DNA from: Bog-756 sp050014755
Lineage (GTDB): Bacteria > Actinomycetota > Acidimicrobiia > Acidimicrobiales > RAAP-2
DNA length: 64,000 nt
Reading direction: 5' to 3'
Assembly (NCBI GenBank): GCA_050014755.1
Contig: JBEKCS010000008.1
Span: 1-64,000, forward strand
Shown: positions 60,639-64,000 of the stretch, piece by piece
Layout: each line of letters begins with the position of its first letter
How positions within the stretch are numbered: the first letter of the stretch is position 1
Notes under the pieces: generated by a model
The model's input: only the letters and a program-made list of their open reading frames with translations
Database searches by the model: none
What the model was told of the DNA's origin: nothing
Position numbers and translations under genes: made by a program

Positions 60639-62529
60639 CGCGCTCCAGTATCATTCGCACGTTCTCCAGAAGCATCGTCTGGTCGAAGGGCTTCTCCACG
60701 AGCAGAAAGTCCGTTCCGAGCACTGACTCAGCTTCAAGGACAGGTAGGGCATGTCCGGACATGAAGAGCACGCGCACATTTGGACGGAGCTTTCCCACTT
60801 CGATTGCGACTGTCGGACCTTGCATCGTGGGCATGATCACATCAGTCAGCAAGAGATCGATGGGATTGGCGTACGAGGCGGCGATCTCTATCGCCTCGGC
60901 ACCGTCTGACGCAGTGAGAACGGTATAGCCGTTGCGAGTCAATATCCGTCGTGTCACTTCGCGAAGCGCCTCCTCGTCATCGACGACAAGGATCGTGTCG
61001 TGTCCGGTCAATGCGTTGAGGGTCACTGCGGGTTCGCCGGGATCGTCGGGAGCCGCACTCTCCACGGCAGCAGGCAGAAGGATGGTGATCGACGTGCCGA
61101 TTCCCTCATCGGAGTAGATCTTCGTGTAGCCACCTGACTGTGAAACGATTCCGTACACCGTGGCCAGACCGAGGCCCGAGCCTTCGCCCGCAGACTTGGT
61201 CGTGAAGAACGGCTCGTAGGCGCGGTCGCGAACCTCCACGGGCATCCCGATTCCGTTGTCGCCGACGCGGCAACATACGTAGTCCCCCGGTGGAGCCTCG
61301 GTTCCCGAGACTTCGTCCCCTGTGATCGTCCTCAGCGACGTATCGATCGACAGGGTTCCCCCGTCCGGCATCGCATCGCGGGCGTTGATGGCCAGGTTGA
61401 GGACAATCTGCTCGATTTGGCCAGGGTCAGCTACCACCATCGGCAAGCCGCTTGCGAGGCTGATGACGAGCTCAATCTGCTCGCCGATTGTCCGACGCAG
61501 GATCTGCTCCATGCGTGTGATTGCGCTGTTGAGGCTCAGCGGACGTGCCTGAACCACCTCACGGCGGGAGAACGCGAGTAGTTGGTGGGTCAGGACACTG
61601 GCGCGTTCAGCGGCCAGTTGAATCTGTTCAACGTCCTTGAGCGGCCCATTCCACTGCGTGCCTGTCGGAACTGAAGCGGCGTCCGACAACTCTTCCGCCA
61701 CGAACGACGCGTAGTTCAAGATCACGGCCAGCAGATTGTTGAAGTCGTGAGCAACGCCTCCGGCGAGTTGACCCAGGCTCTCCAGACGTTGGGACTGATG
61801 CAATTGCGCCTCGAGCCGTTTGCGGTCGGCCTCTGCCTCGATCCGCACGCGTTCGGCATCTCTCTTCTCCACCTCGGCCTTGATGCGTTCGCCCTCGGCC
61901 GTCACGCGGTCGACCTCGGCTTCGAGGCGCACGCGTTCGGCTTCCCGCTTCTCGTCCTCGGCCGTGACGCGGTCGACCTCGGCTTCGAGACGCACGCGTT
62001 CGGCTTCCCGCTTCTCGTCCTCGGCCGTGACGCGGTCGACCTCGGCTTCGAGGCGCACGCGCTCGGCTACCCGCTTCTCGCCCTCGGCCGTGACGCGATC
62101 AGCCTCGGCTTCGAGACGCACGCGTTCGGCCACCTTCTTCTCGTCCTCGGCCCTGAGCCGCTCGGCCTCGGCCTCGACCCGCACGCCCTCCGCCTCGGCC
62201 TCGACCTCAATACGTTCACTCACATCCCGTACTGTCGCCGAGATCAGGAGCCCACGATCCGTCGAGAGCGTGGAGAAGGAGATCGCCGCGGAGAACTCAC
62301 TGCCATCGCGTCGTCGACCCGGAACCTCCAAGCCGACCGCGGAAGGTAGGAATTTCGGCTCCGCAATGCCGACGAGTGAGACGAGAGTCTCGACGGAAGT
62401 TCCGATGAGCTCGTCGTGGCCGAATCCGAACAGTCGTTCGGCTTCGGCATTCACGTATTCGATCAGGCCGGCATCGTTCATCACCAGCAATGCGATCGGT
62501 GTCGAATGGAGAATTTCGGCAAGCGTCAT
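60631..62529 (-). CDS. Hybrid sensor histidine kinase with PAS, long repeat coiled coil and receiver
   Basis: A 632-residue cytoplasmic kinase (no membrane helix). The start is tentative: ATG 62529, with GTG 62553 also possible. In order: PAS domain (about 1-105), a charged coiled coil (105-245) with 21-residue repeats of the RVRLEAEVDRVTAEDEK type, HisKA with His261 (GGVAHDFNN), an HATPase with NLAINARDAM, DNGIGM and GEGSGLGLA, and a C-terminal receiver with Asp563 (LLTDVIMP). It likely senses an internal ligand or redox state through PAS and phosphorylates the REC-EAL protein. Confidence 0.93.
   Translation of the reverse strand: MTLAEILHSTPIALLVMNDAGLIEYVNAEAERLFGFGHDELIGTSVETLVSLVGIAEPKFLPSAVGLEVPGRRRDGSEFSAAISFSTLSTDRGLLISATVRDVSERIEVEAEAEGVRVEAEAERLRAEDEKKVAERVRLEAEADRVTAEGEKRVAERVRLEAEVDRVTAEDEKREAERVRLEAEVDRVTAEDEKREAERVRLEAEVDRVTAEGERIKAEVEKRDAERVRIEAEADRKRLEAQLHQSQRLESLGQLAGGVAHDFNNLLAVILNYASFVAEELSDAASVPTGTQWNGPLKDVEQIQLAAERASVLTHQLLAFSRREVVQARPLSLNSAITRMEQILRRTIGEQIELVISLASGLPMVVADPGQIEQIVLNLAINARDAMPDGGTLSIDTSLRTITGDEVSGTEAPPGDYVCCRVGDNGIGMPVEVRDRAYEPFFTTKSAGEGSGLGLATVYGIVSQSGGYTKIYSDEGIGTSITILLPAAVESAAPDDPGEPAVTLNALTGHDTILVVDDEEALREVTRRILTRNGYTVLTASDGAEAIEIAASYANPIDLLLTDVIMPTMQGPTVAIEVGKLRPNVRVLFMSGHALPVLEAESVLGTDFLLVEKPFDQTMLLENVRMILERDE
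61901..62152. repeat. Four 63-bp tandem repeats within the kinase coiled coil
   Basis: Copies start at 61901, 61964, 62027 and 62090, with partial units on both sides. Each codes for 21 residues, exactly three heptads, of alternating Glu, Arg and Ala. Differences are few, so the expansion is fairly recent or kept uniform. Copy-number change would alter the length of the signalling helix in whole heptads. Confidence 0.85.
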
Positions 62530-62807
62530 GTCGGTGAGCCGGATTGCGCCCACCCCCTTTGAGATCGAGCGACTCCCAAGCACTCCGGTCGTCTCGTCGC
62601 GCAACCAGCCGCACCTGAATCGCCACTATGACACCAAGTCTCCCACGTGGTGATCCGGAAAGTCGCCGGTGGAGGAAGTCCCGCCCGAAGCGAAACCCGG
62701 CCCCGAGTTCTCACCCTCGATCCGGCGTCGTCGCCAGCGCGGCCGGAACCGAGTGCTGCCACCACGTTCAACCGTGGTGCCCCGCTCCGCCGGGCCCGTC
62801 CAGGCCG

Positions 62808-62999
62808 CTAGTGCTGGTGCTTCACCACGGAAGCGTCAGGTCCCGGGAAGAAGAGATCCTCCTGGCCGGTATCAGCCCAACGCACCACGTAGGGAGGCTC
62901 CCCGTTCTCGTGGTGAAGCTCCAGCACTTCACAGTCACGGTCCGCCTCACCGACATGGTGGCCCTTGATGACGATTCGGTCCCCGACGTTCGCTTGCAT
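62808..62999 (-). CDS. DUF1918 family small protein
   Basis: A 63-residue protein. ATG 62999 has AAAGGAG five bases upstream; a longer frame lacks a site. It matches DUF1918: VGDRIVIKGHHVGEADRDCEV, then PPYVVRWADTGQED and FFPGPDASV. The family is common in actinomycetes, probably an SH3-like fold; function unknown. It lies 142 bases downstream of the methyltransferase. Confidence 0.88.
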   Translation of the reverse strand: MQANVGDRIVIKGHHVGEADRDCEVLELHHENGEPPYVVRWADTGQEDLFFPGPDASVVKHQH

Positions 63000-63141
63000 G
63001 TGCGCTCCTTTAGGCGGGTGATTACCCACGGTCATCGTCACCCCAGGGGCGATCCAGCACCAGAGTCCGAGGTCACTGATCCCCCACCTCTGCCGGGCCG
63101 AAAGGCCGGAACGGCGGTTCGGAGGGGGCACGACGGTCGGC

Positions 63142-64000
63142 TCAGGCCGTGCCCGGCTCCACCAGCCAGGTCGTCGTCTCGTTGTCCACCCGCATCACCG
63201 ACATCTCCACTCCCGGCGAGAACCTCCGGATGGTGTCCGACAGAGGCTCGTGAAAGCTGGTCATCGTCCGGTCCCCCCGAGGCTCCTGCTCGTAACCGGA
63301 GATCAGCACGGCCCGGCGGCCCGACAGCAGCAGACGTCGGACGAGGTCCCGGTAGGTGGCCTCGTCCGACTGGTGGATCAGCACGTCCATGCAGATGGTC
63401 AGGTCCGCCTCGAGCGGATGGTCGATCAAGGTGCCACGGTAGAAGGTGTCCTCCGGACGGGCGGTGCGGGCGAGTCGAATCGCCCCGTCGGACAGGTCGA
63501 TTCCCTGATAGTTCGGAATGGCCAGGCCGCGGGTCGCCTCACCGTCGCCGCAGCCGACGTCCAGTGTCGACGTCGGCCGGACCCGGTCGAGGACGCTGAC
63601 GAGCATCCGGCGCTTCTCGTCGAGGCTTGTGCCGCGACTCCCGACGCCCGAGCCGAGCTCCGGATTCGACCGGTAGCGCCACTCCCAGAACGTCCGGTTG
63701 GGGAAGGACTCGTCCCACAGTCGGACGATGGCCTCGTTGCAGAGGTCGATGCGCCTGTCGATCGCCCCGAAACCCGACGCGGCCAGGAGCCCGGTGGGGG
63801 TCACGGCGCCGTGGTAGTGCATGACGGCGGGCGTCCCCACGTCGTCGGGGATCCAATCACGGATGTGGATCGGCGTGTTCCACCGGGGTTCGAGCCTCTG
63901 GATCGGGATCCCTTCGGCCCGGAGCGCGAGGGCCATCGCCATCTGATCCACGAACATGGCGAACGATCCGAGCAGTTCCTGACGATCGAGGAGCCACCGG
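63142..64000 (-). CDS. SAM-dependent methyltransferase with N-terminal glycosyltransferase-like part (5' end outside window)
   Basis: The frame is open to the window edge, so the N-terminus is missing; 286 residues are seen. The last 170 residues form a class I methyltransferase: TLDVGCGDGEATRG (SAM motif I), YQGIDLSDGAI, and LTICMDVLIHQSD. The preceding part (FVDQMAMALALRAEGIPIQRL; GTPAVMHYHGAV) resembles the end of a GT-A-type sugar transferase. A fused glycosyltransferase-methyltransferase would fit cell-surface glycan synthesis. Confidence 0.75.
   Translation of the reverse strand, partial: RWLLDRQELLGSFAMFVDQMAMALALRAEGIPIQRLEPRWNTPIHIRDWIPDDVGTPAVMHYHGAVTPTGLLAASGFGAIDRRIDLCNEAIVRLWDESFPNRTFWEWRYRSNPELGSGVGSRGTSLDEKRRMLVSVLDRVRPTSTLDVGCGDGEATRGLAIPNYQGIDLSDGAIRLARTARPEDTFYRGTLIDHPLEADLTICMDVLIHQSDEATYRDLVRRLLLSGRRAVLISGYEQEPRGDRTMTSFHEPLSDTIRRFSPGVEMSVMRVDNETTTWLVEPGTA

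Noticed and set aside
61901..62152. 63-bp repeats considered as a mobile or regulatory array
   Set aside because: The period is a multiple of three, the frame stays open in the kinase, and the translation is a heptad coiled coil.

Overview
The window is high-GC DNA with frequent GTG starts and tightly packed, often overlapping genes. The gene content points to an actinomycete-like bacterium: F420-type luciferase-family oxidoreductases, a TLP1-type thiolase-like protein, P450s with a 3Fe-4S ferredoxin, many crotonases, CaiB-type CoA-transferases and acyl-CoA dehydrogenases, a DUF1918 protein and Clp-N/HTH pairs. An environmental acidimicrobial relative is my best guess. This is inference from content, not from a marker gene. 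I see no rRNA, tRNA, CRISPR array, phage or insertion sequence.

Layout. 1-3903: an acyl-CoA catabolic operon (acyl-CoA dehydrogenase end, thiolase-like protein, crotonase, SDR). 4000-10471: a secreted repeat protein facing a sulfatase, then a HAD hydrolase, an APC permease and an SDR. 10688-16930 (minus): a LIV-type ABC importer (binding lipoprotein, fused permease, two ATPases) coupled to a thiolase. 17097-19496: small enzymes of the ureidoglycolate lyase, cupin, RraA and RidA families. 19720-25221: a second sulfatase, an acyl-CoA ligase, a Gfo/Idh oxidoreductase and a VOC protein. 25176-28407 (minus): ferredoxin, a double-length acyl-CoA dehydrogenase and an SDR. 28558-31874: copper amine oxidase, crotonase-like protein, cupin. 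31988-35096 (minus): an acyl-CoA ligase and a membrane-anchored G1-type glutamic peptidase. 35364-41608: P450, two CoA-transferases, a metal-dependent amidohydrolase, a broken amidohydrolase remnant and a crotonase. 41664-49514: D-threonine-aldolase-like PLP enzyme, amidase, MFS transporter, VOC, amidohydrolase, class II aldolase, a beta-helix protein and a SnoaL-like protein. 49981-52361: LLM oxidoreductase, ABM-like protein and an HTH/Clp-N pair. 52611-59356: D-aminoacylase-like enzyme, third amidohydrolase, alpha/beta hydrolase, P450, LLM oxidoreductase, MaoC hydratase. 59490-62529: a hybrid histidine kinase coupled to a REC-EAL response regulator. 62808-64000: DUF1918 and a methyltransferase cut by the window end.

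Together the genes look like a catabolic island. Sulfatases, amidases and amine oxidase would release acids, amines and alcohols; ligases and CoA-transferases would activate acids; acyl-CoA dehydrogenases, crotonases, SDRs and thiolases would run beta-oxidation-like steps; P450s and F420-type enzymes would do redox steps; ABC, APC and MFS proteins would handle transport. No substrate can be fixed from sequence alone. Recurrent features beyond the genes are near-leaderless starts (a TANNNT hexamer 5-9 nt before the start codon), short tandem repeats directly before some ribosome binding sites, and hairpins that include stop codons between convergent genes.
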